52,620 nucleotides of DNA from Gammaproteobacteria bacterium (GTDB taxonomy: Bacteria > Pseudomonadota > Gammaproteobacteria > JAUIAT01), in the NCBI GenBank assembly GCA_030425295.1, contig JAUIAT010000015.1, positions 1-52,620 of the forward strand. Reading direction: 5' to 3'. Under the pieces are notes generated by a model. It was not told the origin of the DNA, did no database searches, and saw only the letters and a list, made by a program, of their open reading frames with translations. The translations under genes were made by a program, and so were the position numbers. This document shows, piece by piece, positions 19,439-27,254 of the stretch. Position 1 is the stretch's first letter. Every line of letters begins with the position of its first letter.

Positions 19439-20790
19439 CTGCTATTACAGTTTATGGTGCAGGTTACGTTGGTTCAGTGACGGCTACTTGTTTGGCATCG
19501 CTTGGTCATAATGTATTGTGTATGGATGTTGATGAGCACAAAATTATGTCTCTACAAAAAGGCGAGTCGCCAATTTACGAGCCGGGTTTAGATGATATGA
19601 TATTAGCCAGCCTTAATAAAAATCTTCGTTTTACCATGGATATACGAGAAGCTGCTGAATTTGGAGATGTTCAGTTTATTGCAGTAGGTACACCATCTGA
19701 TCATGATGGTTCGGCTGATCTGAGATATGTTCTTAAAGTGGCTGAATCTATTGGGCAGCATAGAAATCAACCTGTTGTGATAGTAAATAAATCTACCGTG
19801 CCAGTTGGTACCGCCCATAAAGTTGAGTCTGCTGTAGAAAAATCGCTTAATATCAGAGGGTTAAATGTAAATTTTAATGTGGTTTCCAATCCTGAGTTTT
19901 TGCGCGAAGGTAGTGCTATTGAAGATTTTATGAATGCAGATAGAGTGGTTGTTGGCAGTGATAGTGAATCTGCAATCAATAAAATGCGAGAAGTTTATCA
20001 ACCGCTCATTAATAATGGAGTTCCGTTCATACCTATGGATGTTTTATCTTCAGAAATGACTAAGTATGCTGCTAATGCATTTCTTGCAACCAAAATTAGC
20101 TTCATTAATGAAATTAGTCAGCTTGCCGAGAAAGAGGGCGCTGATATAGAAATGATTAGAAAGGGCATTGGTATGGACCACAGAATTGGTCCTAATTTTT
20201 TAAGAGCTGGCTGTGGTTATGGTGGTTCATGCTTTCCTAAAGATGTTAGAGCTCTAAAAAATACTGCTGAGTCTGCTGGTTGTGATTCATTAATTTTAAA
20301 AGCAGTGGAATCTGTTAATGAATTTCAAAAACAATGGTTATTTAAAGCTGTATCCGATCATTTTTTTGGAAATTTGGAAGGCAAGACTGTAGCTTTGTGG
20401 GGCTTGGCTTTTAAACCGCATACAGATGATATTCGTGAGGCTCCAAGCATGGTTTTAATGGAAGAACTATGGGCAAACGGTGCTAAAGTTAAGGCTTTTG
20501 ACCCTGCGGCAAACAAACATATTAAAGATGTTTACCCTCATGAACCTTCCCTTGAATTAGTAAGCTCGCCAGAGTCTGCAGTTAAGGGTGCTGATATTTT
20601 AGTGATCGTTACTGAGTGGCCAGAATTTGCAAAGGTTGATATAGATTTTGTTAGGGACGAGCTTTCCCACCCTGTAATTGTTGATGGAAGAAATATGCTT
20701 GATATAGCTGCTCTTGCTGAGAAAGGTGTGAAATATTATTCAGTTGGCAGAAATGTTATTGATTTTTCACAAGAAAAAGTTACTGCTTAA
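19435..20790 (+). CDS. ugd: UDP-glucose 6-dehydrogenase
   Basis: This 451-aa enzyme oxidises UDP-glucose to UDP-glucuronate with two NAD+. It has the N-terminal Rossmann motif VYGAGYVGSVTATCLASLGH, STVPVGTAH, NPEFLREGSAIEDFMNADRV, the catalytic Cys in GCGYGGSCFPKDVRAL and the C-terminal LAFKPHTDDIREAPS. Together with uxs it yields UDP-xylose. It is translationally coupled to wecA through a 4-nt overlap. Confidence 0.96.
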   Translation: MTAITVYGAGYVGSVTATCLASLGHNVLCMDVDEHKIMSLQKGESPIYEPGLDDMILASLNKNLRFTMDIREAAEFGDVQFIAVGTPSDHDGSADLRYVLKVAESIGQHRNQPVVIVNKSTVPVGTAHKVESAVEKSLNIRGLNVNFNVVSNPEFLREGSAIEDFMNADRVVVGSDSESAINKMREVYQPLINNGVPFIPMDVLSSEMTKYAANAFLATKISFINEISQLAEKEGADIEMIRKGIGMDHRIGPNFLRAGCGYGGSCFPKDVRALKNTAESAGCDSLILKAVESVNEFQKQWLFKAVSDHFFGNLEGKTVALWGLAFKPHTDDIREAPSMVLMEELWANGAKVKAFDPAANKHIKDVYPHEPSLELVSSPESAVKGADILVIVTEWPEFAKVDIDFVRDELSHPVIVDGRNMLDIAALAEKGVKYYSVGRNVIDFSQEKVTA

Positions 20791-20843
20791 ATTATTGTTA
20801 GGTAACGTCCAATGAAGAAAATTCTTAATATTTGGGGTTTTTG

Positions 20844-21767
20844 ATGAAGAAAAAAGCTATACAAATATCATCCCTTTCTAAAAGCTATTCTGATGGGTTT
20901 TTGGCTTTAAATGACGTCAGTCTAGAAATAGAGTCCGGAGATTTTTTTGGCTTACTTGGCCCTAATGGTGCAGGCAAAACTACTTTAATTGGAATATTAT
21001 CTTCCCTTGTTAATAAGACTTCAGGATCTGTTTCAGTTCTTGGCTTAGATCTTGATAAAAACTCATCTGAAGTTAAACAAAAAATTGGTTTAGTACCTCA
21101 GGAATTTAATTTCAATATTTTCGAGCAATGTGAAAATATTTTAATTCAGCAGGCTGGTTATTATGGTGTTGCAAGGGATGATGCAGTAAAAAGAGCTCAG
21201 AAAAGGCTTCAGCAGCTTGGTCTGTGGGAGAAGCGTAAAACAGCGGTAAGGCACTTATCCGGTGGGATGAAGCGACGGTTGATGATCGCGCGAGCCCTTA
21301 TGCATAACCCTGATGTTATTATTTTGGATGAACCAACTGCTGGGGTTGATCTTGAAATTCGTCATTCTTTATGGGATTTGATGCGTCAGATTAATGAGGA
21401 AGGAGTTACAGTTATATTAACTACTCATTACCTTGAAGAAGCTGAAAGTATGTGTAAGCGCATTGCCATCATAGATAAGGGTCGAATCATTGAAAATACC
21501 GATATTAATAGTTTGCTCAGTAAGCAAAATAAGGATCATTATATCTTTACTTTTGAATCTGCTGTTTCTGACTTATCATTACCTGGATTTAAAACAAAGA
21601 AGCTTGATGAATCAATATATGAAATTGAATTAAACTCTGGTCAGAATATGACAAAAATCGTTGAGAAGTTGAGTGCGCAGGGTATTCACGTGAAAAGAGT
21701 TGGTCGTACAAGAACTCGCTTAGAAGAGCTATTTCTTGAATTAACTTCGGAGATGCCAAATGAGTAG
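20844..21767 (+). CDS. ABC transporter ATP-binding protein (YadG-like)
   Basis: This is a roughly 308-aa ATPase with Walker A GLLGPNGAGKTTL, signature LSGGMKRRLMIARAL, Walker B VIILDEPTAGVD and H-loop LTTHYLEEAE, plus a C-terminal extension (about 225-308) as in DrrA/NodI/YadG types. I prefer the ATG at 20844 to a TTG 12 nt upstream. It overlaps the permease gene by 8 nt. Its place at the end of the polysaccharide locus suggests glycan or lipid export, but YadGH-type pairs also occur outside such loci, so the substrate is open. Confidence 0.88.
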   Translation: MKKKAIQISSLSKSYSDGFLALNDVSLEIESGDFFGLLGPNGAGKTTLIGILSSLVNKTSGSVSVLGLDLDKNSSEVKQKIGLVPQEFNFNIFEQCENILIQQAGYYGVARDDAVKRAQKRLQQLGLWEKRKTAVRHLSGGMKRRLMIARALMHNPDVIILDEPTAGVDLEIRHSLWDLMRQINEEGVTVILTTHYLEEAESMCKRIAIIDKGRIIENTDINSLLSKQNKDHYIFTFESAVSDLSLPGFKTKKLDESIYEIELNSGQNMTKIVEKLSAQGIHVKRVGRTRTRLEELFLELTSEMPNE

Positions 21768-22539
21768 CCATGTTAAGATGCAGCTGGTAGCCTTTTATGC
21801 CTTGCTAAGACGTGAAATCTATAGAGTATTCCGTATTTGGCCTCAATCATTGCTGCCTTCTGTCATAACATCTACTTTATATTTTTTGATTTTTGGCCAT
21901 GTTATTGGTGAAAGAATTGGTACTATGGAAGGTTTGACTTACATGCAGTTCATAGCTCCTGGGTTAGTGATGCTAGCGTCCTTAACTAATTCTTATAGTA
22001 ATGTTAGCTTCTCTTTTTACATAACTAAGTTCGACAAAAGTGTTGAAAATCTTTTAGTCGCACCTATTTCAGCATTTAGTATAGTGATGGCTTATGTTTT
22101 TGGTGGTGTAATTAGGGGAGTGTTTATAAGCTGCCTGGTTACTTTGATTACATGGTTGTTTACTGGATTATGGCCTAATAATATCTATTTTTGCTTGTTA
22201 GTGATTTTACTTGCAACTACACTCGTTGCCACAGGTGGCTTTATAAATGGAATGTTTGCTAACAAGCCAGACGATGCTTCAATTGTACCAATTTTTATTT
22301 TGGCACCACTGACTTATCTTGGCGGGGTATTTTACTCAATTACTCTGCTTGCCCCAATCTGGCAACAAGTATCTAAATTTAACCCTATTTTGTACATCGT
22401 TAACTTATTAAGATATGGTTTTTATGGTGTGGCGCATATTCCAATTTATGAAAGTCTAATGGTCTTACTGAGTTTGGATGTTGTCTTCATAGCCACTGCT
22501 GTTTGGTTGGTAGTTAAAGGAGTCAGGCTTAAGCCGTAG
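21760..22539 (+). CDS. ABC-2 type permease (YadH-like)
   Basis: This 259-aa membrane protein has six predicted helices and the ABC-2 membrane family pattern: REIYRVFRIWPQSLLPSVIT at the N-terminus, YMQFIAPGLVMLASLTNSY and a C-terminal LGGVFYSITLLAPIWQQVSK. It forms the exporter with the preceding ATPase. Its TAG stop directly abuts a hairpin repeat that fills the whole gap to hemE. Confidence 0.88.
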   Translation: MSSHVKMQLVAFYALLRREIYRVFRIWPQSLLPSVITSTLYFLIFGHVIGERIGTMEGLTYMQFIAPGLVMLASLTNSYSNVSFSFYITKFDKSVENLLVAPISAFSIVMAYVFGGVIRGVFISCLVTLITWLFTGLWPNNIYFCLLVILLATTLVATGGFINGMFANKPDDASIVPIFILAPLTYLGGVFYSITLLAPIWQQVSKFNPILYIVNLLRYGFYGVAHIPIYESLMVLLSLDVVFIATAVWLVVKGVRLKP

Positions 22540-22702
22540 TTCAGTATCTCCTGCTCGATTAATGAGCCCCCGGGTTTTACACACTTTTGACGAAAAAACT
22601 CGCTCTACTGCTCATGTATCAACCAATACACTGCGCTACTCGCTAATTTTTTTTCATCAAAATTGCACTCAAATCTGAGTGTTTGCTTAAATTGTACAAT
22701 TC
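22540..22702. repeat. Hairpin repeat family B, copy A
   Basis: This 163-bp element exactly fills the gap between the TAG stops of the permease gene and hemE. Its reverse complement aligns with 37524-37685 and 51636-51770. Shared blocks include CAGATTTGAGTGCAA, GATGAAAAAA, a central GTGTATTGGTTGATAC hairpin, GAGCGAGTTTTTT and a GAGCAGGAG-type tail. The arms are complementary to each other. The A-run and T-run flanks could make it a bidirectional terminator for the two convergent genes. Confidence 0.8.
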
Positions 22703-23755
22703 CTAGCGGGAACTGCTGGCCGTAGTTACAGTTTCAACCAAAGCTGCAACATTTTCAATAGGGGTTTTAGGAAGGATGCCATGCCCTAAATTGAAAATAT
22801 GCCCGGGTTTATTGCCGTGTTTGCTAATAATATCTTTTGCCAATTTAGAAATTTTTTCTGGACTAGAAAACAGAGCCAAAGGGTCTAAGTTTCCTTGAAG
22901 AGCAATATTATCACCAACTTGCTTTCTGGCGTGGTTAATTTCCGTCATCCAGTCTAATCCAATTGCATTACAACCAGAATTTTTTTGGTCAGATAACCAT
23001 TGTCCGCCACCTTTGGTGAAAATAATAACTGGAATACCCCGTGTTTCTGGATTTTTTTTCAGTGCATCAATAATTCTATTTATGTATGAAAGAGAGAACT
23101 CAAGGTAATCTGCATGGGTAAGAATTCCTCCCCAGCTATCAAAAATTTGAATAGCATCAACGCCTGATTTTATTTGTTCTGCCAAATATAAATAAACAGC
23201 ATCTGCCAGTTTATTTAAAATTTTATGCATTAAGTCTGGGCGTTTGTACATTAATGTTTTTGGGGACTCAAAGTTTTTGCTCCCAGAGCCTTGAATCATA
23301 TAGCAAGCTAGAGTCCAAGGGCTTCCGCTAAAGCCAAGAAGTGGGGTGTTCTCAGGTAATTCATAATTAATCGCCTTAATTGCATCCATAACATAGGTAA
23401 GTTTATTAAGATCAAATTCAGCTAAATTATTAATAGAAGCTTCGTCTTTAACGACAGGTTCAAGAACAGGCCCTATATTAGGCTGAAGAGTAACTTGTTG
23501 CCCCAGTGCTTCTGGAATTGTAAGGATATCAGAAAATAAAATTGCAGCATCAAGCTTAAATCTAGTCAATGGTTGCATTGTAACTTCACAGCAAAGATCT
23601 GGGTTTTTGCAAAACTCCATGAAGTTAGGGATCTTTTTACGTGAAGCAAGATATTCAGGAAGATATCTACCAGCCTGACGCATTATCCATATAGGAGGCC
23701 TGTCAACTGGTTTACAATTAAGAGCTTTTATTAGTCTTGTATTTGCTTTATTCAT
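22703..23755 (-). CDS. hemE: Uroporphyrinogen decarboxylase
   Basis: This 350-aa cytoplasmic enzyme decarboxylates uroporphyrinogen III to coproporphyrinogen III in haem synthesis. The N-terminal substrate motif PPIWIMRQAGRYLPEYL is present, followed by FKLDAAILFSDILTIPEALG, GFSGSPWTLACYMIQG and the C-terminal NLGHGILPKTPIENV. Length is normal. It is monocistronic here; its TAG stop touches the hairpin repeat and its promoter side holds a MITE-like element. Confidence 0.97.
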   Translation of the reverse strand: MNKANTRLIKALNCKPVDRPPIWIMRQAGRYLPEYLASRKKIPNFMEFCKNPDLCCEVTMQPLTRFKLDAAILFSDILTIPEALGQQVTLQPNIGPVLEPVVKDEASINNLAEFDLNKLTYVMDAIKAINYELPENTPLLGFSGSPWTLACYMIQGSGSKNFESPKTLMYKRPDLMHKILNKLADAVYLYLAEQIKSGVDAIQIFDSWGGILTHADYLEFSLSYINRIIDALKKNPETRGIPVIIFTKGGGQWLSDQKNSGCNAIGLDWMTEINHARKQVGDNIALQGNLDPLALFSSPEKISKLAKDIISKHGNKPGHIFNLGHGILPKTPIENVAALVETVTTASSSR

Positions 23756-23863
23756 CAGAATATTTCCTGAATTGATACAATTTTTTTATGACAAAGACAA
23801 ATAAGAATACTAAAATAGTGTGTGTTGTGGCAAGTTTTTTGAAATGGTTGGAGAGAATTAACG

Positions 23864-24025
23864 TAGGTCTGTTAATAATTGGTCATACAGCTGCAAATGC
23901 TGGGAATTTATGCAAATTTGCCCTTTAATTCGTTAAATAGCAAAACTATTCGCCTTATTAAAGAACAAATTTTCACTAAATTCTTAACATTTTCGCTTTG
24001 CAACACCAATTGTCAACAGACCCTA
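23864..24025. mobile_element. MITE-like element, full copy with terminal inverted repeats
   Basis: The left end TAGGTCTGTTAATAATTGG (from 23864) and the right end, read in reverse complement as TAGGGTCTGTTGACAATTGG (to 24025), are imperfect inverted repeats. There is no open reading frame inside the 162 bp. The inner part is identical over 127 bp to the repeat at the window start. It lies between the hemE 5' side and the 3' end of the 486-aa orphan gene, and accounts for about half of the 330-bp gap 23756-24085. A parental insertion sequence is not in the window. Confidence 0.78.
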
Positions 24026-24085
24026 AAGTATCAAGAGATTGATATTTAACTAACTCTAGTGATTGCGTCAAACCCCTATACATAT

Positions 24086-25546
24086 TTATCTGAAAAGTCT
24101 TGGAAGGCAGCTGGATTTGACTTTCTTCTCGTCCGCATTATTGTTCACAATGGCTCTTTGCCTAGTTTTTAGTCTTGCAATATTGTCGGTAAGATTTTTG
24201 ATTATGTCATCTTGCTGATAAATTCTTTCTGTTAGCTTATCAATTTGTGCTGTCAAATTATGAATCATGTTTAAAAGTTTATTGTTAATTCCTTCTGATT
24301 CGGTTTGTTTTTTACGGTTTTCCTGGTATGGTTTGTGAAAAATATCATTCCCATTTAGAGTTGTTGTGCCAGGAGAGTCAGAAGTTTTAATTCTGTATTT
24401 TCTTACATTTCTTACCTCAGGTGTATCACGGTTTTCCTTTTGTGCCTGTTGAATTTTATTATCTATGGAGTTAGTAATGTGTTGGGCAATTTGTTGAGGG
24501 CTATTTTCTCCAGATAGTGCAGCTAATACTTCAGCAAGCTGTTTAACAAGATTTTGCTGTCTTGCCTCTGGGTCATAAGTTCTAATATGCCTGCTTGCGG
24601 TATATGGTCTTCTTTGGCCAAGGTCTGCAAGTCCAAGATCAATTGCTTCTTTGTGTGTGCCAGATCTGAATCCGTAAACTGGATCGGTTTGTGGCTTTGC
24701 GTAGTAAGTTGGTAGCTTGTCTGCAGAAGTAACAATTCCTGGTTTGGTATAAAGATCCTTTGAGACAACGTTACCAATAGATTTGGTTTTTAACGTTGTT
24801 GTTACTAGCGATTTGAATTCTTTGGGAAATAGCTTAGAAACACCTGTGCTTTCTGTAGTGCTTGCGCCCCTTACTAGCTCATCGGTTAGTGGTTGGTATC
24901 TTCTGAACTTGCTTGAAAATACATGTTTCATAATAGATGCGGCCCCAGTTTTGGCAAACTTATGTGCATCTTGTGCTGAATATAGATCGTTAATTTGATC
25001 CTTGTAACGCATGGTTAATTTTCTGGCAACTCCACCCGCTATAGCATCTATGTCAGAAAGTTTAACTATTTGCTCAGTAGAGTCGCTAATTTGTTTTCTT
25101 TCTTTTTGAGAGTAATAGTATTTAACGCTCTCTTTTACAAGAGTAGAAAGGGGGCTTGATGGGTCTGGAATGGGTACCTCTAGCCCGACAGATAAAGCTT
25201 TTGTCCCGAGGCTAGTAAGTTTGGCTCCAGCAGAAGTTCCCATATTTAAAATATCTTCTGTCATTTGTGGTTTTCTTTGAATTAGGTTTGAGTCTAAAGC
25301 CATAAGGCTTAGTAATAGTTTTGTGGTTTCTCTTTGAATGGTAACAAAGAATCTTCTTAAGTTGTTGTTTGCTTCAATTAATCTTAATTGCTCTTGTTTG
25401 GATGCGTATCTTTGACCTCTAGGATGCATTGTCCCTAAAGAATTTCTTCTGTCTTCGTATAGTTTGAATTGATTGTTTATTATAGAGTCATCGTCAATAT
25501 GACCAATATCACTGAAGTGTTGTGCAATTTGATTTAGTTCCATCAT
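24086..25546 (-). CDS. Orphan 486-aa protein, unknown function
   Basis: I do not recognise a family. The protein is mostly polar and helical, with no signal peptide and no clear membrane segment. Residues about 422-462 form a predicted coiled coil (NLTAQIDKLTERIYQQDDII), and the C-terminus is basic and ends SSCLPRLFR. An AAGGAG ribosome binding site lies 8 nt before the ATG. It is monocistronic and bracketed by MITE-family sequences (23864-24025 and 25690-25718). An accessory or secreted-effector role is possible, but no motif in the sequence proves it. Confidence 0.75.
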   Translation of the reverse strand: MMELNQIAQHFSDIGHIDDDSIINNQFKLYEDRRNSLGTMHPRGQRYASKQEQLRLIEANNNLRRFFVTIQRETTKLLLSLMALDSNLIQRKPQMTEDILNMGTSAGAKLTSLGTKALSVGLEVPIPDPSSPLSTLVKESVKYYYSQKERKQISDSTEQIVKLSDIDAIAGGVARKLTMRYKDQINDLYSAQDAHKFAKTGAASIMKHVFSSKFRRYQPLTDELVRGASTTESTGVSKLFPKEFKSLVTTTLKTKSIGNVVSKDLYTKPGIVTSADKLPTYYAKPQTDPVYGFRSGTHKEAIDLGLADLGQRRPYTASRHIRTYDPEARQQNLVKQLAEVLAALSGENSPQQIAQHITNSIDNKIQQAQKENRDTPEVRNVRKYRIKTSDSPGTTTLNGNDIFHKPYQENRKKQTESEGINNKLLNMIHNLTAQIDKLTERIYQQDDIIKNLTDNIARLKTRQRAIVNNNADEKKVKSSCLPRLFR

Positions 25547-25689
25547 GATAAGAACTCCTTCTCTCTTTCCTTACATTGCTATTTTATTAGAGCACAAAAA
25601 TTGAACTGAGTCAATATTGAACAGTTTCTTTGATTCTGAAAATAGAGTAGACAAATGGAGTTATAGTGTTGAATTATCTGAATTTTCTC

Positions 25690-25718
25690 TCTGCAATAAG
25701 AACTGTTAACAGGTCCTA
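25690..25718. repeat. Degenerate MITE end
   Basis: CTGCAATAAGAACTGTTAAC followed by AGGTCCTA aligns with the right terminus of the full element at 24000-24025 with several substitutions. The rest of the 333-bp gap 25547-25879 holds a palindrome at 25826-25846 and otherwise nothing I can name apart from the ribosome binding site of the 486-aa gene. Confidence 0.5.
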
Positions 25719-25825
25719 ATTTATATAGATGCTGTTGTGCGCTAAAACACCCTTAAAATCAACAAATTGAATTTATAGTGTTCTATAGCTCTGTGTTCGT
25801 CGCGGAGTTGGGAATATTTTGCCTT

Positions 25826-25846
25826 ATCCCGCAACAAGTGCGGGAT
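25826..25846. repeat. Short palindromic repeat family C
   Basis: ATCCCGC-N7-GCGGGAT has perfect 7-bp arms and is followed by GACAG. The same core occurs at 48061-48083 and 49539-49559. It may serve as a transcript 3' structure downstream of ihfB. Confidence 0.75.
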
Positions 25847-25879
25847 GACAGCCTCAATCTCTTGAGCCAAGCTGTTATT

Positions 25880-26170
25880 TTAATCGCTATTTTTTTTGTT
25901 TACTCTTTCTCGTAAAGCTTTACCTGGTTTAAAGTGAGGGGTGTGTTTTCCTACTGTAATAACTTGCTCTCCAGTTTTTGGGTTATGGGCTTTTCTTGGT
26001 GGTAAATAATGTAAAGAAAAGCTACCAAATCCGCGGATCTCAATTCTGTCCCCTGTGTATAAAGCTTTGCACATGTCGTCAAGAATATTGTTTACAGCTA
26101 CACCTATGTCTCGGCTAGTGAATGTTGGAAGTTTTTCAGAAACTAAGTTTATAAGTTCAGACTTGATCAT
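25880..26170 (-). CDS. ihfB: Integration host factor, beta subunit
   Basis: This 96-aa DNA-bending protein of the HU/IHF family has the beta-arm region [20 protein letters not shown] (about 44-63), which matches IHF-beta more closely than HU, then NPKTGEQV and [13 protein letters not shown] at the C-terminus. IHF-beta normally pairs with IHF-alpha, which is not in the window. It is not next to rpsA as in E. coli. It is transcribed away from the candidate RNA gene at 26378. Confidence 0.93.
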   Translation of the reverse strand: MIKSELINLVSEKLPTFTSRDIGVAVNNILDDMCKALYTGDRIEIRGFGSFSLHYLPPRKAHNPKTGEQVITVGKHTPHFKPGKALRERVNKKNSD

Positions 26171-26341
26171 GTAGTTATCTCTCTTCAGGTTTTATTTATG
26201 CATGATTTTACGGCAACTTAAATCCATTTCAAGTACTACGTGCATTTTTTTATTATTTTATGGATTGTGCGCTGTCTAAACTGGGTGTGTGTTCAGAAAT
26301 GGCGCATAATGCAGTGCTTAGACTTTTTATATTCAAAAAAA

Positions 26342-26361
26342 GTTTGAAAATGATTTCAAAC
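26342..26361. promoter_or_regulatory. Inverted repeat (possible operator) at the RNA promoter
   Basis: GTTTGAAA-N4-TTTCAAAC is a perfect 8-bp inverted repeat. It overlaps the predicted -35 box (26344-26349) of the candidate RNA. A dimeric regulator could bind here. I cannot name the regulator. Confidence 0.5.
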
Positions 26362-26371
26362 GTGCTATGTT
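26344..26371 (+). promoter_or_regulatory. Predicted extended -10 promoter of the candidate RNA
   Basis: TTGAAA (26344-26349), a 16-nt spacer and TATGTT (26366-26371) are preceded by an extended -10 TG at 26363-26364. The start site would be near 26378. Confidence 0.5.
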
Positions 26372-26377
26372 ATATTT

Positions 26378-26520
26378 AACGATCGAAGCTTACCTGGTTG
26401 TAAGCTTTTGATAATAAGGATATTCAACGGCTGATGAAAAAGGTTCGCCCCCGACAAGGAATACGGATTACCGTTGGTTAAGGGATTGCCAGGGAGGCAG
26501 GGCGGACTCTTTTTCACTTA
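26378..26520 (+). ncRNA. Candidate structured sRNA with five ANGGA motifs (RsmY/Z-CsrB-like)
   Basis: The region has no open reading frame but dense structure. A 5' hairpin with AAGCTTAC/GTAAGCTT arms (about 26386-26409) is followed by a long closing stem: 26436-26450 pairs with 26500-26515 over 15 bp with one bulge. Inside it are one hairpin with arms CCGAC/GTTGG and another, TGCC-AGGGA-GGCA (26487-26499). ANGGA motifs lie at 26416, 26456, 26463, 26481 and 26491, with a GCGGA at 26502. CsrA/RsmA-sequestering RNAs carry repeated ANGGA, often in hairpin loops. The 3' CTCTTTTTC could serve as terminator. It accounts for most of the otherwise gene-free gap 26171-26622. Confidence 0.6.
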
Positions 26521-26622
26521 TTATTACTCACCATTATTTTATTTTTACCTGCTTTGTATATGTCTTTTCCAGTGTTAAACTGTTCTTAAATACTTTATTT
26601 TTAGCTTATAGGTTGTAAGGCT

Positions 26623-27183
26623 ATGCGCAAAGTTTTAATGATTATATTCGCCATTATTCTTGTAGGTTGTGCAGTTAAACCTGAGTCTATGGGGATAGAT
26701 TCTCTAAAATGGGGCTCAATGACTGACAAACAAAGGCAAGAGGCAATTGATAATTATAACGAGATTAATTCTTATGCGCATAATTCAAAAATAGATACAA
26801 CCCAAAATAGAATTCGAGTTAAAGTGAGTGGCGGGGAAGTGATGTTGCCGCCTGATTCTGAATATAATAAATATTTCCCTGTGAGCTTTATTTTGTACGA
26901 AGGTGAGTGCAGAAAGGTTTTAATTCATGCAAAAAATTCGAAAAGTAAAAGCTGGTTAATCTCTTGTTACAGGGATAATAAGCTACTGCTTGATCCTGGA
27001 GTTAGTAGTTCTATAAAAACTCATGGCTCGATTAATATTCCAGAGTCACCTCTATGGCAATGGGGGCATACTTATCGTCAAGTTACATCGAGCGGTATAT
27101 CTAAGCTTCTAGCGGTAAGCGTTTATGTCAAGGCGATTGGGGAGCTAAAGGGGCTTGCTGAACCAATCTCTAAGAGTGTTTAA
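26623..27183 (+). CDS. Predicted lipoprotein, unknown function
   Basis: This 186-aa protein has a lipoprotein signal peptide: MRKVLMIIFAIILVGC with the lipobox LVGC (acylated Cys16). The mature part is soluble and mixed alpha/beta, with segments such as VSGGEVMLPPDSEYNKYFPV and a conserved-looking WQWGHTYR. I do not recognise a family. It lies between the candidate RNA and the tsaB-led operon, with a 71-nt gap to the latter. Confidence 0.75.
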   Translation: MRKVLMIIFAIILVGCAVKPESMGIDSLKWGSMTDKQRQEAIDNYNEINSYAHNSKIDTTQNRIRVKVSGGEVMLPPDSEYNKYFPVSFILYEGECRKVLIHAKNSKSKSWLISCYRDNKLLLDPGVSSSIKTHGSINIPESPLWQWGHTYRQVTSSGISKLLAVSVYVKAIGELKGLAEPISKSV

Positions 27184-27254
27184 CTTGCATAAAGACATTC
27201 AGTTCTATTAGGATATGTGGGTTTATTTAATCCATTTATTTTTTGGTGGGAAAT

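Noticed and set aside
24523..24777. 84-aa frame inside the 486-aa orphan gene
   Set aside because: It is the same strand in another frame, without a ribosome binding site. The longer frame has a strong site and full coding character.
26378..26520. Assigning the structured RNA as 6S RNA, SRP RNA or RNase P RNA
   Set aside because: None of the conserved sequences I know for these RNAs is visible. The SRP GGAAGGAAGCAGCC-type core and the RNase P P4 motif are absent.
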